44,821 nt of DNA, from positions 1-44,821 of the forward strand of contig VXRD01000041.1 in NCBI GenBank assembly GCA_009838845.1. The letters run 5' to 3'. This DNA is from Gemmatimonadota bacterium. GTDB lineage: Bacteria; Latescibacterota; UBA2968. The notes under the pieces are model-generated. The model did no database searches, had not been told where the DNA came from, and saw only the letters and a list, made by a program, of their open reading frames with translations. Shown here piece by piece: positions 10,388 through 19,426 of this stretch. The first letter of the stretch is position 1. Each line of letters opens with the position of its first letter. The position numbers and the translations under genes are program-made.

Positions 10388-10981
10388 TTACCCCCTCCCA
10401 TACCTCCGCCCCCATGCCTCTGCGAGTTGCTTGCGCGCGTGGAACAGCCGCGATTTCACCGTACCTTCTGGAATCGCCAGCCGTTCAGCAACCTCTCGAA
10501 GCGCCACATCTTCTTCGTACACCATCTGAAATATCTCGCGTTTTTCCTCTGGCAACGCATCGATCAAAGCCTGCAAAATGCGCCGTTGTTCAGTGCGTTC
10601 TAATTGCACATCGGGTCCCAGTGCAGCCCGATCGATCATCCACCCCGGAACGGGTTGCTCTTCATCCTCCTCATCGTAAAGCGAAGGCATTTCAAGAGGC
10701 TGTTCGCGGCGGCGACTTTGGCTTCGCAATTGATTCAGCGACAGATTTCTCGCAATCCGAAACAGCCACCCCCTAAAAGACCCTTGCCCCGACCATTGAT
10801 CGGCCCGATTCCAAACTCTGAGAAAAACCTCCTGTGTCAAATCATCTGCTGCGATTGGATCGCGCGTCACCCAACGCAGATTCTCGGTCACCTGTGCCTG
10901 ATAGCGCGCAAACAGAATTGCAAAAGCTTCTTGATCCCGCGCCACAATTCGCTGCATCAAAATCGCGTCCGATGGTGTCAA
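10388..10981 (-). CDS. ECF-type sigma-70 family factor (TTG start)
   Basis: A 197-residue ECF sigma factor. Region 2 (about 15-85) contains FAILFARYQ, DDLTQEVFLRVW and GSFRGWLFRIARNLSLNQLR, for core binding and -10 recognition. A linker (about 86-125) is acidic and Pro-rich. Region 4 (about 130-190) contains LPEEKREIFQMVY, LREVAERLAIPEGTVKSRL and FHARKQLAEAWGR, for -35 recognition. The start was set at the TTG at 10981 because AGGAGG lies seven bases before it. A GTG at 11008 in the same frame would put that ribosome binding site inside the gene. No anti-sigma factor is adjacent. It lies in one directional run with the fused beta-beta' polymerase, whose retained clamp helices are the normal docking site for sigma region 2, so it may serve that polymerase. 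Confidence 0.9.
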   Translation of the reverse strand: MTPSDAILMQRIVARDQEAFAILFARYQAQVTENLRWVTRDPIAADDLTQEVFLRVWNRADQWSGQGSFRGWLFRIARNLSLNQLRSQSRRREQPLEMPSLYDEEDEEQPVPGWMIDRAALGPDVQLERTEQRRILQALIDALPEEKREIFQMVYEEDVALREVAERLAIPEGTVKSRLFHARKQLAEAWGRRYGRG

Positions 10982-11030
10982 AAAATATCCTCCTGTGGGA
11001 ATCGACACCGCCCAATGCCCGAAGGTTCAA

Positions 11031-11060
11031 AAAAAAGCGCAGCCCTTCAGGACTGCGCTT
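11031..11060 (-). terminator. Rho-independent terminator after the helical protein gene
   Basis: On the minus strand AAGCGCAG, a ten-base loop, CTGCGCTT and then a run of T (eight in all). It lies between the helical protein gene (stop at 11086) and the sigma gene. It may act as a partial terminator that lowers sigma, transporter and polymerase expression relative to the first two genes. Confidence 0.8.
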
Positions 11061-11085
11061 CTATTACAGATATGCCTTGTGCCTC

Positions 11086-12033
11086 TCACTCCTCGTCTTC
11101 AGGCTGATCTGGCAACAAAAAGACCCCTGTGAAAGGGCTGAAAGACACCTCCTCTAAAAATTCAATTTCCGCCTCAAAATCGCGTCGAATCGCCAGGCGA
11201 TCTTCCGTATCTTCAACACTGGTCTCGAGCTGTCGATCCATCAACTCAAAAACCTTACTTCGCACCTCCTCCCTCATCTTCCCTTCTTCAAAACATCTCT
11301 GGCGAAATGCCTCAATCTGCACATCCGATGGCAAAAGCGATTCCATATCTAATGCCAGTGCCAGAATGAGATTGCGCAGCAATCCGTCATACGTGCGTGC
11401 TTCAACAGCCATTTCTACCTCGGTCAGCGCAGCTTTGGGAATAGACCGCAAAAACGCAAGCCGCCTGAGCGCATCCTGATAAGCCGCGTAATCGCGCTTT
11501 GGATCGACCAACTGGGATTCATCTTCCTCGTCATCCTGGGGACGCATCCACGTCTCTGGCACCGCGGTTGCCCAGCGGGCTATCGCGCGATATTCGGACT
11601 GCAAAAATTTCACTTCGGGCCGCAGCAACAGCGCCCGACACATCTGTGCCATTTCTTGCAAACGAAAAAATGCGATCTCATACCCGCGTTTTCGACACGC
11701 CTCAAACTCTCCTTGCGCGATAATATCCACAGCCTGGTTTAAATCACTCTCTGCACGCGCCTCCAAACCGAGATCCATAGAAATTAGCGCCTGCCGCACC
11801 CCGTGTTCCAAATTCTCACGCCTGATTGCAATCCCTGACCGGTAGCGCTTGCCATAGTGCAAACCCTGCAAGCGCAAAAAGCCCAAAAGCGCGTCCCCAA
11901 TATTGGGTGGCAACTTTTCAAAGCGCGTCCCCAATTCAATGACCTGCCCCACAAAACTCTCGGAATCAATGCGAAACCGACTCAAATCCAGCGTGGCAAG
12001 CGGATTTTGCACAGAACGCTGTTCACTGTTCAT
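11086..12033 (-). CDS. Helical protein of unknown function in the polymerase cluster
   Basis: A 315-residue, almost entirely helical, soluble acidic protein with no signal peptide or membrane segment. Features seen: a HYGKRYRSGIAIRRENLEHG segment (about 59-78), an acidic stretch DDEEDESQ (about 165-172), repeated Ala/Leu helices, and an acidic C-terminus (LPDQPEDEE). I recognise no family with confidence; a DUF6178-like relationship, together with the upstream gene, is possible but is only an impression. The start overlaps the preceding stop by 11 bases and has a GGAGG site inside the upstream gene, so the two are translationally coupled. A hairpin terminator follows. A role as an accessory or regulatory subunit of the cluster is inferred from position only. 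Confidence 0.6.
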   Translation of the reverse strand: MNSEQRSVQNPLATLDLSRFRIDSESFVGQVIELGTRFEKLPPNIGDALLGFLRLQGLHYGKRYRSGIAIRRENLEHGVRQALISMDLGLEARAESDLNQAVDIIAQGEFEACRKRGYEIAFFRLQEMAQMCRALLLRPEVKFLQSEYRAIARWATAVPETWMRPQDDEEDESQLVDPKRDYAAYQDALRRLAFLRSIPKAALTEVEMAVEARTYDGLLRNLILALALDMESLLPSDVQIEAFRQRCFEEGKMREEVRSKVFELMDRQLETSVEDTEDRLAIRRDFEAEIEFLEEVSFSPFTGVFLLPDQPEDEE

Positions 12034-12961
12034 CGTGCCTCCTCTCCCACGCCCCGCGAATGACGGACCGCATCAAATCGGCATCCGCATCGAAAAGTGC
12101 ATCCAGAACACCTCCGACAACGGGATCCTCTATTATCGTACTCGGCATTTCACCCACAGCAGCGCCTTCGGAAAAGAGTTGGTGCCGGTAAACCTGCGCA
12201 CCCGCAGCCCCCACGACCTCATTCATGCGCATATCCTTTACGTATGGAATCAGGGCTTCTTCGAGCAACCCGGGATCCACACTGTTCAGCAATTCAGCGC
12301 ATTTATTGGCGTCCCCCAGCATAGATAGTGCCCGAAGCCATTCAAACGATACCTTTGACCGGACCTCGGCACTGTCCATAGGCTCTAACGTATCTTCCAC
12401 AGCGCGCTGAAAAGTACCCGGTGTCATAGCGCGTATCAAATGCGTATTAAACCCCTGCCGCTCCGGGTCATAATCAATCAGCCCCGTCAACATCTCTGTA
12501 GGCAGATGCGCCACCACATCTGTCGAATAGCCCGGATTGCCATCTTCATCCATACCCGTTATCGACAGCATATTCTCTGGATCTTCATCCAGAACAACGA
12601 GCGCGGCCTGCGCTTCAACCGTCAAAGTCTGCACCAGTGCCCTGGCATCTTCTTTTTTTCCCTCGCGAAGCAGCTCGCGTATCCGGCCACTCTGCTCTGC
12701 CAATTCCATAAATCCAGTTGACCATTTACCGACGACCAATCGGTCTTCCTGAACCTCAATGGGTTTCACTTCGGGTTCTTCTTCATGAATCTCAGTACCC
12801 GTCAAATGAGATTTGAGACGAATCTTCCCCCTTTCTACTTTGTCCTTACACGTCACGCACAGGCGCGTGTAGGGAACGGCCTTGAGGCGTTCTTCTGAAA
12901 TAACCGCCTCGCAAATGACACACCTCACCCCCGTCCCGCCATCGAGCGGCTGTTGTGTCAT
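12023..12961 (-). CDS. DksA/TraR-type zinc-finger protein with long helical C-terminus
   Basis: A 312-residue protein. Residues 14-38 form a C4 zinc finger (Cys14, 17, 35, 38) with the DksA/TraR pattern C..C...I...RL.A.P....C..C. After a basic/acidic linker come about 250 mostly helical residues (KVSFEWLRALSMLGDANKCA, LLNSVDPGLLEEALIPYV) that I do not recognise. DksA-family proteins bind RNA polymerase through its secondary channel, but there the finger is C-terminal; here it is at the N-terminus, so function cannot be transferred directly. The start at 12961 was chosen for the GGAGGG site five bases upstream; a longer frame to 13081 crosses the promoter. First gene of the cluster that ends in the fused polymerase; stop overlaps the next start by 11 bases. 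Confidence 0.65.
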   Translation of the reverse strand: MTQQPLDGGTGVRCVICEAVISEERLKAVPYTRLCVTCKDKVERGKIRLKSHLTGTEIHEEEPEVKPIEVQEDRLVVGKWSTGFMELAEQSGRIRELLREGKKEDARALVQTLTVEAQAALVVLDEDPENMLSITGMDEDGNPGYSTDVVAHLPTEMLTGLIDYDPERQGFNTHLIRAMTPGTFQRAVEDTLEPMDSAEVRSKVSFEWLRALSMLGDANKCAELLNSVDPGLLEEALIPYVKDMRMNEVVGAAGAQVYRHQLFSEGAAVGEMPSTIIEDPVVGGVLDALFDADADLMRSVIRGAWERRHDEQ

Positions 12962-13030
12962 ATTGCCCTCCATTGGCGTTTGAGAACCCTCCGCACACAT
13001 TGCGGAGACGACAGAATCACAGCGGAGATA

Positions 13031-13059
13031 AATGTAATCGAATAAACTCGGAATGTCAA
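13031..13059 (-). promoter_or_regulatory. Promoter of the zinc-finger/sigma/polymerase cluster
   Basis: On the minus strand TTGACA (13054-13059), a 17-base spacer and TACATT (13031-13036). Predicted start near 13024, leaving a leader of about 60 bases before the ATG at 12961. It matches housekeeping sigma70, not an ECF promoter, so the host polymerase probably starts the cluster. Confidence 0.7.
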
Positions 13060-13093
13060 TCTTTAACTTACTGTTTATCAAAGATTTACAAAC

Positions 13094-13122
13094 TTGACAA
13101 ACAAGGCTAAATTTGTTATATT
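13094..13122 (+). promoter_or_regulatory. Strong orphan sigma70-type promoter pointing away from the cluster
   Basis: TTGACA (13094-13099), exactly 17 bases, then TATATT (13117-13122). The start of transcription would fall near 13128-13130, directly at a hairpin, and no plus-strand gene follows. Confidence 0.65.
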
Positions 13123-13127
13123 AATAC

Positions 13128-13167
13128 CGTTGCCGAAGAGATCACATCCGATCCCTTCGGCATTTTT
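13128..13167 (+). ncRNA. Candidate minimal hairpin RNA (promoter-proximal terminator)
   Basis: TGCCGAAG (13131-13138) pairs with CTTCGGCA (13155-13162). Inside, after one mismatch, GATC pairs with GATC around a six-base loop ACATCC. TTTTT follows the stem. With the promoter at 13094-13122 this would give a transcript of about 40 bases consisting of little but the hairpin. It could be a small RNA, an attenuator whose gene has been lost, or a road-block between divergent units. Confidence 0.5.
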
Positions 13168-13183
13168 ATTGCGTCGCAATAAA
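13165..13183. repeat. Perfect palindrome downstream of the hairpin RNA
   Basis: TTTATTGCG-T-CGCAATAAA, nine-base arms around a single base. As a stem-loop (seven pairs, five-base loop) it may help end nadC transcripts coming from the right; as DNA it resembles a dyad operator. Confidence 0.4.
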
Positions 13184-13249
13184 CAAAGGCCCGATTCAAA
13201 AATCCCGATCGAGTTTTGTTATTTTTTAACGAACACAGCATCCCGTTTC

Positions 13250-14104
13250 CTATCGGAACAACATACTGATATCCAGTGCCTTAACCGAATGTGTAAGCGC
13301 ACCCACTGAAATAAGATCCACGCCTGTTTCTGCAATTGCCCGCACGCTATCTAAGGACACATTGCCCGAGGCTTCCAACTCAGGTCTTTTGCCTTTTAAT
13401 TTTCGCACCTTTTCCACAGATTCACACATTTCATCCAGGCTCATATTGTCTAACATCACGCGATCTGCCCCTAAAACGAGAACCTCATCGAGTTCCGAAA
13501 GCGTTTCCACCTCCACCTCCACGGGCACTTCTCGGCCTTCAAAATCCATCCCCTTCCACACCGAAAGCAGTGCCGGTCCAATGCCATCCGCCGCCTCAAT
13601 GTGATTCTCCTTCATCAGCACCATATCGAACAACCCCACCCGATGATTCACACCACCGCCTGTAGAGACAGCATATTTGTCTAATAATCGCAATCCCGGC
13701 GCGGTCTTGCGCGTATCCAGAATCCGCGTCTGTGTCCCTTTTATGGCATCTACAAATTGTGCCGTCATGGTAGCAATCCCCGACATGCGCTGCAAAAAAT
13801 TCAACGCGACGCGCTCGCCTGTCAACAGCCCACGCGCAGGACCAGAAACCTCAGCCAAAATATCGCCATCCGCAACGCGCTCGCCATCTTCGACATATGC
13901 CTCAAATACAATCGCTTCTTCTACGGCTTCAAATACCCATCGCGCCACATCCAATCCCGCAATCACGCCATCTGCCCTCGCAATAATTTTCGCCTTCGCC
14001 TGCTTTGTCAATGGCACGGTCCATTTTGTCGTAATATCCCCATCCCCCACATCTTCTATCAGTGCCCGCTCGATCACTGGCATAATATCTTCGCGCTTTA
14101 ACAT
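13250..14104 (-). CDS. nadC: Nicotinate-nucleotide pyrophosphorylase (carboxylating)
   Basis: A 284-residue cytosolic enzyme that converts quinolinate and PRPP to nicotinate mononucleotide, CO2 and pyrophosphate in de novo NAD synthesis. Family signatures are clear: EDVGDGDITT near the N-terminus, RVALNFLQRMSGIAT (about 98-112), ILDTRKTAPGLRLLDKYAV (about 128-146), GGGVNHRVGLFDMVLMKENH, VEVEVETL, VMLDNMS and LEASGNVSLD, and SVGALTHS at the end. Length is normal. It starts 11 bases after the uvrB stop on the same strand, with a GGGGAT site upstream, so the two are probably co-transcribed. No nadA or nadB is present in the window. Confidence 0.97.
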   Translation of the reverse strand: MLKREDIMPVIERALIEDVGDGDITTKWTVPLTKQAKAKIIARADGVIAGLDVARWVFEAVEEAIVFEAYVEDGERVADGDILAEVSGPARGLLTGERVALNFLQRMSGIATMTAQFVDAIKGTQTRILDTRKTAPGLRLLDKYAVSTGGGVNHRVGLFDMVLMKENHIEAADGIGPALLSVWKGMDFEGREVPVEVEVETLSELDEVLVLGADRVMLDNMSLDEMCESVEKVRKLKGKRPELEASGNVSLDSVRAIAETGVDLISVGALTHSVKALDISMLFR

Positions 14105-14115
14105 GTCAAGATCCC

Positions 14116-16104
14116 CTACGCCACCTCTGCCTTTAACCTTGCAATCTCATCGCGATATTGTGCTGCCTTCTCAAACTCCAAATTCTCAGCCGCTTCGCCC
14201 ATCTTGCGCGTCAATTCTTCAATTATATCCAGCCGATTGGCTCCGTCCATATACTCTGGCGATTCTTCGGCAACCAATGGCAACTCATCTGCCTTCTCAT
14301 CTGCCACAGCCGTCGTCTGGAGAATCTCTTCTCTGGTCTTGTAAAGCGTCTCAGGCGTAATGCCGTGTATAAGATTATACTCCTCCTGCAATGCCCGGCG
14401 GCGATTCGTCTCATCGATGGCGCGCTGCATCGAATCCGTCACCTTATCCGCATACATAATAACCGTACCTCTGGCATTCCGCGCGGCTCGTCCAGCCGTC
14501 TGAATCAACGACCGCTCCGACCGCAAAAATCCTTCCTTATCCGCATCCAGAATAGCGACCAGCGACACCTCTGGCAGATCCAGCCCCTCGCGCAACAAAT
14601 TCACCCCCACGAGCACATCGAACTCACCCAAACGCAAATCCCTGATAATTGCCACGCGCTCGAGCGAATCGACATCTGAGTGCATATAGCGTGCCTTGAT
14701 ACCCAACTCGCGCATATACTCCGACAAATCCTCTGCCATGCGCTTGGTCAGCGTCGTCACCAGCACGCGATCGCCGCGTTCTACCCGCACCCGCGATTCT
14801 TCAATAAGATCATCAACCTGTCCGCGCACAGGTCTCACCACCATCTCGGGATCGAGCAATCCCGTCGGACGAATCACCTGCTCCACCACCACGCCCTGAC
14901 ACTGTTCCAACTCGTAATCCGCAGGCGTGGCCGACATAAAAACAACCTGCGTTGCCTTCTGTTCAAACTCCTCAAAATACAACGGGCGATTATCCAATGC
15001 CGCGGGCAACCTGAACCCGTGCTCTATCAACACCTCTTTGCGAGACCGGTCCCCATTCCACATCCCGCGCAACTGCGGAATCGTCACATGGGATTCATCC
15101 AGCACAATCAGAAAATCATCCGAAAAATAATCCAGCAACACATAAGGTGCTTCCCCGGGTTTTCGCCCATCGATATACCGCGAATAATTTTCAATACCCT
15201 GACAAAAACCAATCTCGCGCATCATCTCGATATCGTAGCGCGTGCGCATCTCCAATCGCTGTGCCTCTAACAACTTGCCCTGATCATTAAACGCCTCCAG
15301 TTGTTTGGCGAGATCCACCTCAATCTGGACAATGGCTTTCTCAATGCGGTTGCCACTGGTCACAAAGTGTTTGGCCGGATAAATAACAATGCGGTCGCGT
15401 TCCGCAAGCACCTCGCCCGTCACGGGATGCACCTCACTCAACGCGTCGATCTCATCGCCAAAAAACTCCACGCGCACCGGATGCTCGCGCTCGGGCGGAT
15501 AAATTTCGACCACATCGCCGCGCACCCGAAACGCGGCAGGCTCAAAAGCCACATCATTGCGCGTAAAATGGATATCCACCAGCTTGCGCAACATAGCATC
15601 GCGATCCATCTCTGCACCGCGATCCAGAATCACCAGATGATCTTCGTATTCATCCGGATTGCCAATACCGTAAATACACGACACACTCGCCACAATGATC
15701 ACATCTCGCCGCTCCATCAAAGCACTTGTCGCGCGCAGGCGCAAGCGATTGATCTCATCGTTAATATCCGCTTCTTTTTCAATAAACGTATCCGTCACTG
15801 GCTTATAGGCTTCGGGCTGGTAATAATCGTAATAGGAAATAAAATACTCCACGGCATTATTCGGGAAAAAACTCCGAAACTCGCCGTAGAGTTGTGCCGC
15901 CAGAGTTTTGTTGTGGGAAATTACGAGCGTGGGCTTTTGAACAGATTCAATCACCTTGGACATTGAAAACGTCTTACCCGTACCCGTTGCCCCCATCAAA
16001 GTCTGGTATGACTCGCCATCTCGAATCCCCTGGGCGAGTTCTTCAATCGCCTGAGGCTGATCGCCCGCAGGCTCAAAAGGCGATATCACTTCAAATCGCG
16101 GCAT
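14116..16104 (-). CDS. uvrB: Excinuclease ABC subunit B
   Basis: A 662-residue DNA damage recognition helicase-like subunit of nucleotide excision repair, working with UvrA and UvrC. Visible: the N-terminal [11 protein letters not shown], Walker A GATGTGKT (about 38-45), the beta-hairpin region [10 protein letters not shown], the DESH box, helicase motifs [24 protein letters not shown] and QTAGRAARN, and the C-terminal UVR domain ([17 protein letters not shown]) that contacts UvrC. The start at 16104 follows AGGGGA with a sensible spacing; a frame to 16152 adds 16 residues without family support. Normal length, no oddities. Confidence 0.98.
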   Translation of the reverse strand: MPRFEVISPFEPAGDQPQAIEELAQGIRDGESYQTLMGATGTGKTFSMSKVIESVQKPTLVISHNKTLAAQLYGEFRSFFPNNAVEYFISYYDYYQPEAYKPVTDTFIEKEADINDEINRLRLRATSALMERRDVIIVASVSCIYGIGNPDEYEDHLVILDRGAEMDRDAMLRKLVDIHFTRNDVAFEPAAFRVRGDVVEIYPPEREHPVRVEFFGDEIDALSEVHPVTGEVLAERDRIVIYPAKHFVTSGNRIEKAIVQIEVDLAKQLEAFNDQGKLLEAQRLEMRTRYDIEMMREIGFCQGIENYSRYIDGRKPGEAPYVLLDYFSDDFLIVLDESHVTIPQLRGMWNGDRSRKEVLIEHGFRLPAALDNRPLYFEEFEQKATQVVFMSATPADYELEQCQGVVVEQVIRPTGLLDPEMVVRPVRGQVDDLIEESRVRVERGDRVLVTTLTKRMAEDLSEYMRELGIKARYMHSDVDSLERVAIIRDLRLGEFDVLVGVNLLREGLDLPEVSLVAILDADKEGFLRSERSLIQTAGRAARNARGTVIMYADKVTDSMQRAIDETNRRRALQEEYNLIHGITPETLYKTREEILQTTAVADEKADELPLVAEESPEYMDGANRLDIIEELTRKMGEAAENLEFEKAAQYRDEIARLKAEVA

Positions 16105-16143
16105 AACGATTTCCCCTAAAAAAATCAGTTGTCGGTTCGCGCC

Positions 16144-16172
16144 TTGACTCACACCTCATAACTACTTTAATT
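16144..16172 (+). promoter_or_regulatory. Candidate promoter for the DUF3179 gene
   Basis: TTGACT (16144-16149), 17 bases, TTAATT (16167-16172), in the divergent gap between uvrB and the DUF3179 gene. The -10 is a weak match. Confidence 0.4.
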
Positions 16173-16243
16173 TAGACAGAGAACTACTGAAACGCAAGGT
16201 CAACCCCTCTGTTTACCTGCGAGAGAACACACAGGAGCTACCC

Positions 16244-17431
16244 GTGAAAATTTTTCTCAAAAGCACAATTCTATTCGCGCTTTTTTGCCTGATGACCTGT
16301 GGAGGAAAGAGCAATGATACACTGGGACCAGGGGACTCGGGCAATCCTCCTGCTGCCTCTGGCGACACGACATCCGGCAATACGCAAACCTCTGGTTCGA
16401 TCAATCGCGAACCGCAAGCAGGCGGCAATTTTCTAAGCGACTTCCCCAAAGACAGAATTCTATCGGGCGGCGTACCTCCCGACGGCATTCCAGCACTCAC
16501 CGACCCCCAATTTGTCGAACTCACATCCAGCGAAGCCGCTTATCTCAGCGATGAAGATCTCGTACTCGGCGTGGTCCTCAATGGCGAAGCCAAAGCCTAT
16601 CCCCACAACATGGGATGGTGGCACGAAATCATCAACGACGTGGTTGGAGAACACCCCATTGTCGTGAGCTTTTGCCCACTGACGGGAACGGGACTCATAT
16701 TTAGCGGACAGAGCAATGACCAATCGCGCATCCATTGTGGGGTCTCCGGTTTGCTATTCAACAACAACCTGATTATGTACGACCGTCGTCAACAGGGAAT
16801 CCTGTATCCCCAGATGATCCACATCCCGGTTGAAGGTGGAACCGACGAATTGCAACTCCTGCCCGTAATCGAAACCACCTGGCGCTACTGGAAACAACTC
16901 TATCCCGATTCCAAAGTCATCAGTGCCAATACAGGTATTTACTCGCCCAGCAGATATCAGAGCTATCCCTATGGCGACTATCGGGATCCGAATACCGCGC
17001 CGCTTTTCCCCTCCTTCCCCAGTTTGGAAGACAATCCGACCGCAAAGCTATTCCCGCCCAAAACCCTCACACTGGGTATCCGTTTTGGAGAAACAGCCAA
17101 AGCCTATCCCTTTCCCACCATGGGGACAGAAGCCGTCATCAACGACATAGTCGCGGATAATGCCATTCTCGTCGTCTATTACCACCAGGAACAATACGCA
17201 ATACCCTTTAATCGGGTGGTCGATGGACAGACCCTCACATTTGAGAAAGCACTTCCCCGCGATACTGTCTATCCCTTTCTCCTGCGCGACCAAGAAACGG
17301 GCAGCACCTGGAACCTCAAAGGCGAAGCCATTGCCGGGCCACTCCAAAATAAGACCTTAGAACAACTACCTTCTCACAATGCCTTCTGGTTTGCATGGGC
17401 AACCTTCTGGCAGAATACTGGAATTTATTAG
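16244..17431 (+). CDS. DUF3179 lipoprotein
   Basis: A 395-residue protein with a lipoprotein signal (LFALFCLMTC, lipid-modified Cys about 19) and a Gly/Ser/Thr-rich linker. It is then a DUF3179 protein: VLGVVLNGEAKAYPHNM, HEIINDVVGEHPIVVSFCPL and GVSGLLFNNNLIMYDR, with a second half repeating the theme (FGETAKAYPF, EAVINDIVADNAILVVYY). The family has no firmly known activity. The common second cysteine of the CPLC motif is Thr here (CPLTGTG). GTG start with AGGAG about seven bases before. Followed, 16 bases later, by an outer-membrane barrel gene, which suggests a shared envelope function. Confidence 0.85.
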   Translation: MKIFLKSTILFALFCLMTCGGKSNDTLGPGDSGNPPAASGDTTSGNTQTSGSINREPQAGGNFLSDFPKDRILSGGVPPDGIPALTDPQFVELTSSEAAYLSDEDLVLGVVLNGEAKAYPHNMGWWHEIINDVVGEHPIVVSFCPLTGTGLIFSGQSNDQSRIHCGVSGLLFNNNLIMYDRRQQGILYPQMIHIPVEGGTDELQLLPVIETTWRYWKQLYPDSKVISANTGIYSPSRYQSYPYGDYRDPNTAPLFPSFPSLEDNPTAKLFPPKTLTLGIRFGETAKAYPFPTMGTEAVINDIVADNAILVVYYHQEQYAIPFNRVVDGQTLTFEKALPRDTVYPFLLRDQETGSTWNLKGEAIAGPLQNKTLEQLPSHNAFWFAWATFWQNTGIY

Positions 17432-17447
17432 ACGGACATGTCCTTCT

Positions 17448-18338
17448 ATGCACTGCTTTTATTGGCTCGCCCTTTTTATTTTTTTACCCCATACCGCTTA
17501 TGCAGGTGCCTGGACACTCGCAAAAGGCCATCTCTGGGGCAAAATCACAGGTATGGCGCAATCGACAAATGAAGAATACGTGGCCGTTGGGGGCGCAGGT
17601 CGCGAACCCGACCTCAACCGCCTCTATGAACCCGGAGACCGCGCGCACTATCGCGAAAATGGGCACTACAATTCACAGGCACTCTTTATCGACCTGTTTT
17701 ACAGCTTGAGCGATCGCATCGACTTCGGCATACAAATCCCCTACTATCGTCGGGAATTTGAAAACGTCGGCTTCCGGCCAGCGAACATCGCATCGGGTTT
17801 TGGCGACATGCGAGGGATTGCCAAAATCAACATTGCACAAAATCCTGTTGTGGGCACAATAAAATTGGGAACCAAAGCCCCCACAGGCAAGTTTCAAAAC
17901 CAGGATGGAATTATTTCCGCAGGTGAAGGCCAGTGGGATTTTGAATTCATTGCACAAATTGGCCGATCTTTTTGGCCCTTTCCAATGTACTCCAACATCG
18001 ATATGGGGTATCGCGTCCGCCTGCAAAACAATACCACCAATTACGACCCTGGCGACGAGTGGTTTTTGAACTCAGAAATAGGTTATACTCCCATTAAAAA
18101 ACTCCTCCTCATCCTCAAATTAGAGGGCATCAAAGGCAGGCCATCTCGCGTATTGGGCCTCAAACTATCCAGCGATGTAAGACGCATTACCTATTTCGCG
18201 CCCACGCTCCTCATAGGCCCCTTTCAAAACCTGAGCTTCGAAACCTCGGTGCGCATAACCGCTGGTGGACGCAATTTCCCCGCCGGTCATATATGGACCG
18301 CGGGGATTTCATACTCAGGTCTCATGGGCAAAATGTGA
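17448..18338 (+). CDS. Outer-membrane beta-barrel protein, paralogue 1
   Basis: A 296-residue protein with signal peptide (about 1-19, ending TAYA) and alternating beta strands, such as WTLAKGHLWGKITGMAQS, LFIDLFYSLSDRIDFGIQIP, MRGIAKINI and LSFETSVRITAGG. The pattern resembles transporter-type barrels of the Phenol_MetA_deg class, but no substrate can be named. The next gene is a clear paralogue sharing HTAYAGAWTL, KGH.WGKIT and D.G.QIP. The ATG at 17448 lacks a good ribosome binding site and follows the DUF3179 stop by only 16 bases, so it may depend on coupling. Confidence 0.75.
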   Translation: MHCFYWLALFIFLPHTAYAGAWTLAKGHLWGKITGMAQSTNEEYVAVGGAGREPDLNRLYEPGDRAHYRENGHYNSQALFIDLFYSLSDRIDFGIQIPYYRREFENVGFRPANIASGFGDMRGIAKINIAQNPVVGTIKLGTKAPTGKFQNQDGIISAGEGQWDFEFIAQIGRSFWPFPMYSNIDMGYRVRLQNNTTNYDPGDEWFLNSEIGYTPIKKLLLILKLEGIKGRPSRVLGLKLSSDVRRITYFAPTLLIGPFQNLSFETSVRITAGGRNFPAGHIWTAGISYSGLMGKM

Positions 18339-18440
18339 CGCTACCCCGCGCTCGGATTTATGCATCTATCCACAATGTTCTCGTTTACTTCAACTCCAAA
18401 CATTTGCAAAATAGCCATCTTTTATTTATTTTCGCACCTG

Positions 18441-18474
18441 AGTAGTTTGAACAGCGGACTACCGCTGGGCTACT
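18441..18474 (+). promoter_or_regulatory. Stem-loop in the leader of the second barrel gene
   Basis: AGTAG (18441-18445) and CTACT (18470-18474) flank CAGCGG-acta-CCGCTG (18452-18467). No T-run follows, so it is more likely a leader structure than a terminator. It sits 33 bases before the barrel start. Confidence 0.4.
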
Positions 18475-18506
18475 TATGGTAAAACACTTCATTAGAAAGG
18501 AGCAAC

Positions 18507-19400
18507 ATGACCTCTTTCACGCCACATTCTACCTCGTATATAAAGTTCCTTCTCGCCATCGCCCTCTGTGTCCTTTTACCGCATACTGCTTATGCAGGTG
18601 CCTGGACACTGCAAAAGGGCCATTTTTGGGGCAAAATTACAACCTTAATTACATCGACCTCAGAAAGATATGACGCGGCAGGAAATACAGGTGGATTTGG
18701 ACCAGCCGCTGCAGCAGCTGTATATAATTCACGGTCAGTATATCTCGACTTTTTTTACGGCATAAACGACCGCGTTGACATCGGCTTACAAATCCCCTTT
18801 ATCAGCAATAAATATGATCACGACAATTTTAATTTTCCAGGTTTTATTGCTCTGGACGCATCGGGTATTGGAGACGTTCGCGGATTTGCCAAAATCAACC
18901 TCGTGCAACAAGATGTTGTGGCAACCCTCAAATTGGGCTTCAAAGCCCCAACAGGCGCTTATGACGATGGGCAAGACCCCGCAGGCGCGTATAAAAATGA
19001 GGGCATGTCCGTGGGATCGGGCCAATCAGATATTGACTTGATTCTGCAATTGGGCCGGTCTTTCTATCCCGCTCCCGTTTACGCCAATCTCGATCTGGGA
19101 TATCGTTTCCGCATGGAAAACAGTACCAGCGGATTTAACCCTGGTGAAGAGATAATTTACAATGCCGAAGTCGGTGTCAATCCCACCGACATACTCCTCC
19201 TCGCGCTCAAATTAGAAGGCATCGCTGGCGCAGAAGGTAGCAGGGGGAATGACGATATAGGCATCACGTATCTTGCCCCCACAGTGTTCATTAATGTGCA
19301 TCAAAATCTGAGTATTGAAGCCTCGGTGCGCATCCCTGTTGCCGGACGCAATTTCTTCGGTGGCCGCTTGTGGGGCATAGGGCTTTATTTTGAAAAGTAA
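18507..19400 (+). CDS. Outer-membrane beta-barrel protein, paralogue 2
   Basis: A 297-residue paralogue of the preceding barrel. Signal peptide about 1-30 (IALCVLLPHTAYAGAW), then GHFWGKITTLITS, YLDFFYGINDRVDIGLQIP, IGDVRGFAKINL, ATLKLGFKAPTGAY and NLDLGYRFRMEN. Tandem duplication with divergence is the likely origin. AAAGGAG lies upstream of the ATG at a good distance. The leader of about 165 bases holds a stem-loop, so it could be expressed separately from paralogue 1. Confidence 0.78.
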   Translation: MTSFTPHSTSYIKFLLAIALCVLLPHTAYAGAWTLQKGHFWGKITTLITSTSERYDAAGNTGGFGPAAAAAVYNSRSVYLDFFYGINDRVDIGLQIPFISNKYDHDNFNFPGFIALDASGIGDVRGFAKINLVQQDVVATLKLGFKAPTGAYDDGQDPAGAYKNEGMSVGSGQSDIDLILQLGRSFYPAPVYANLDLGYRFRMENSTSGFNPGEEIIYNAEVGVNPTDILLLALKLEGIAGAEGSRGNDDIGITYLAPTVFINVHQNLSIEASVRIPVAGRNFFGGRLWGIGLYFEK

Positions 19401-19426
19401 TCTGTAAATGCACAGCGAGTAAATTT

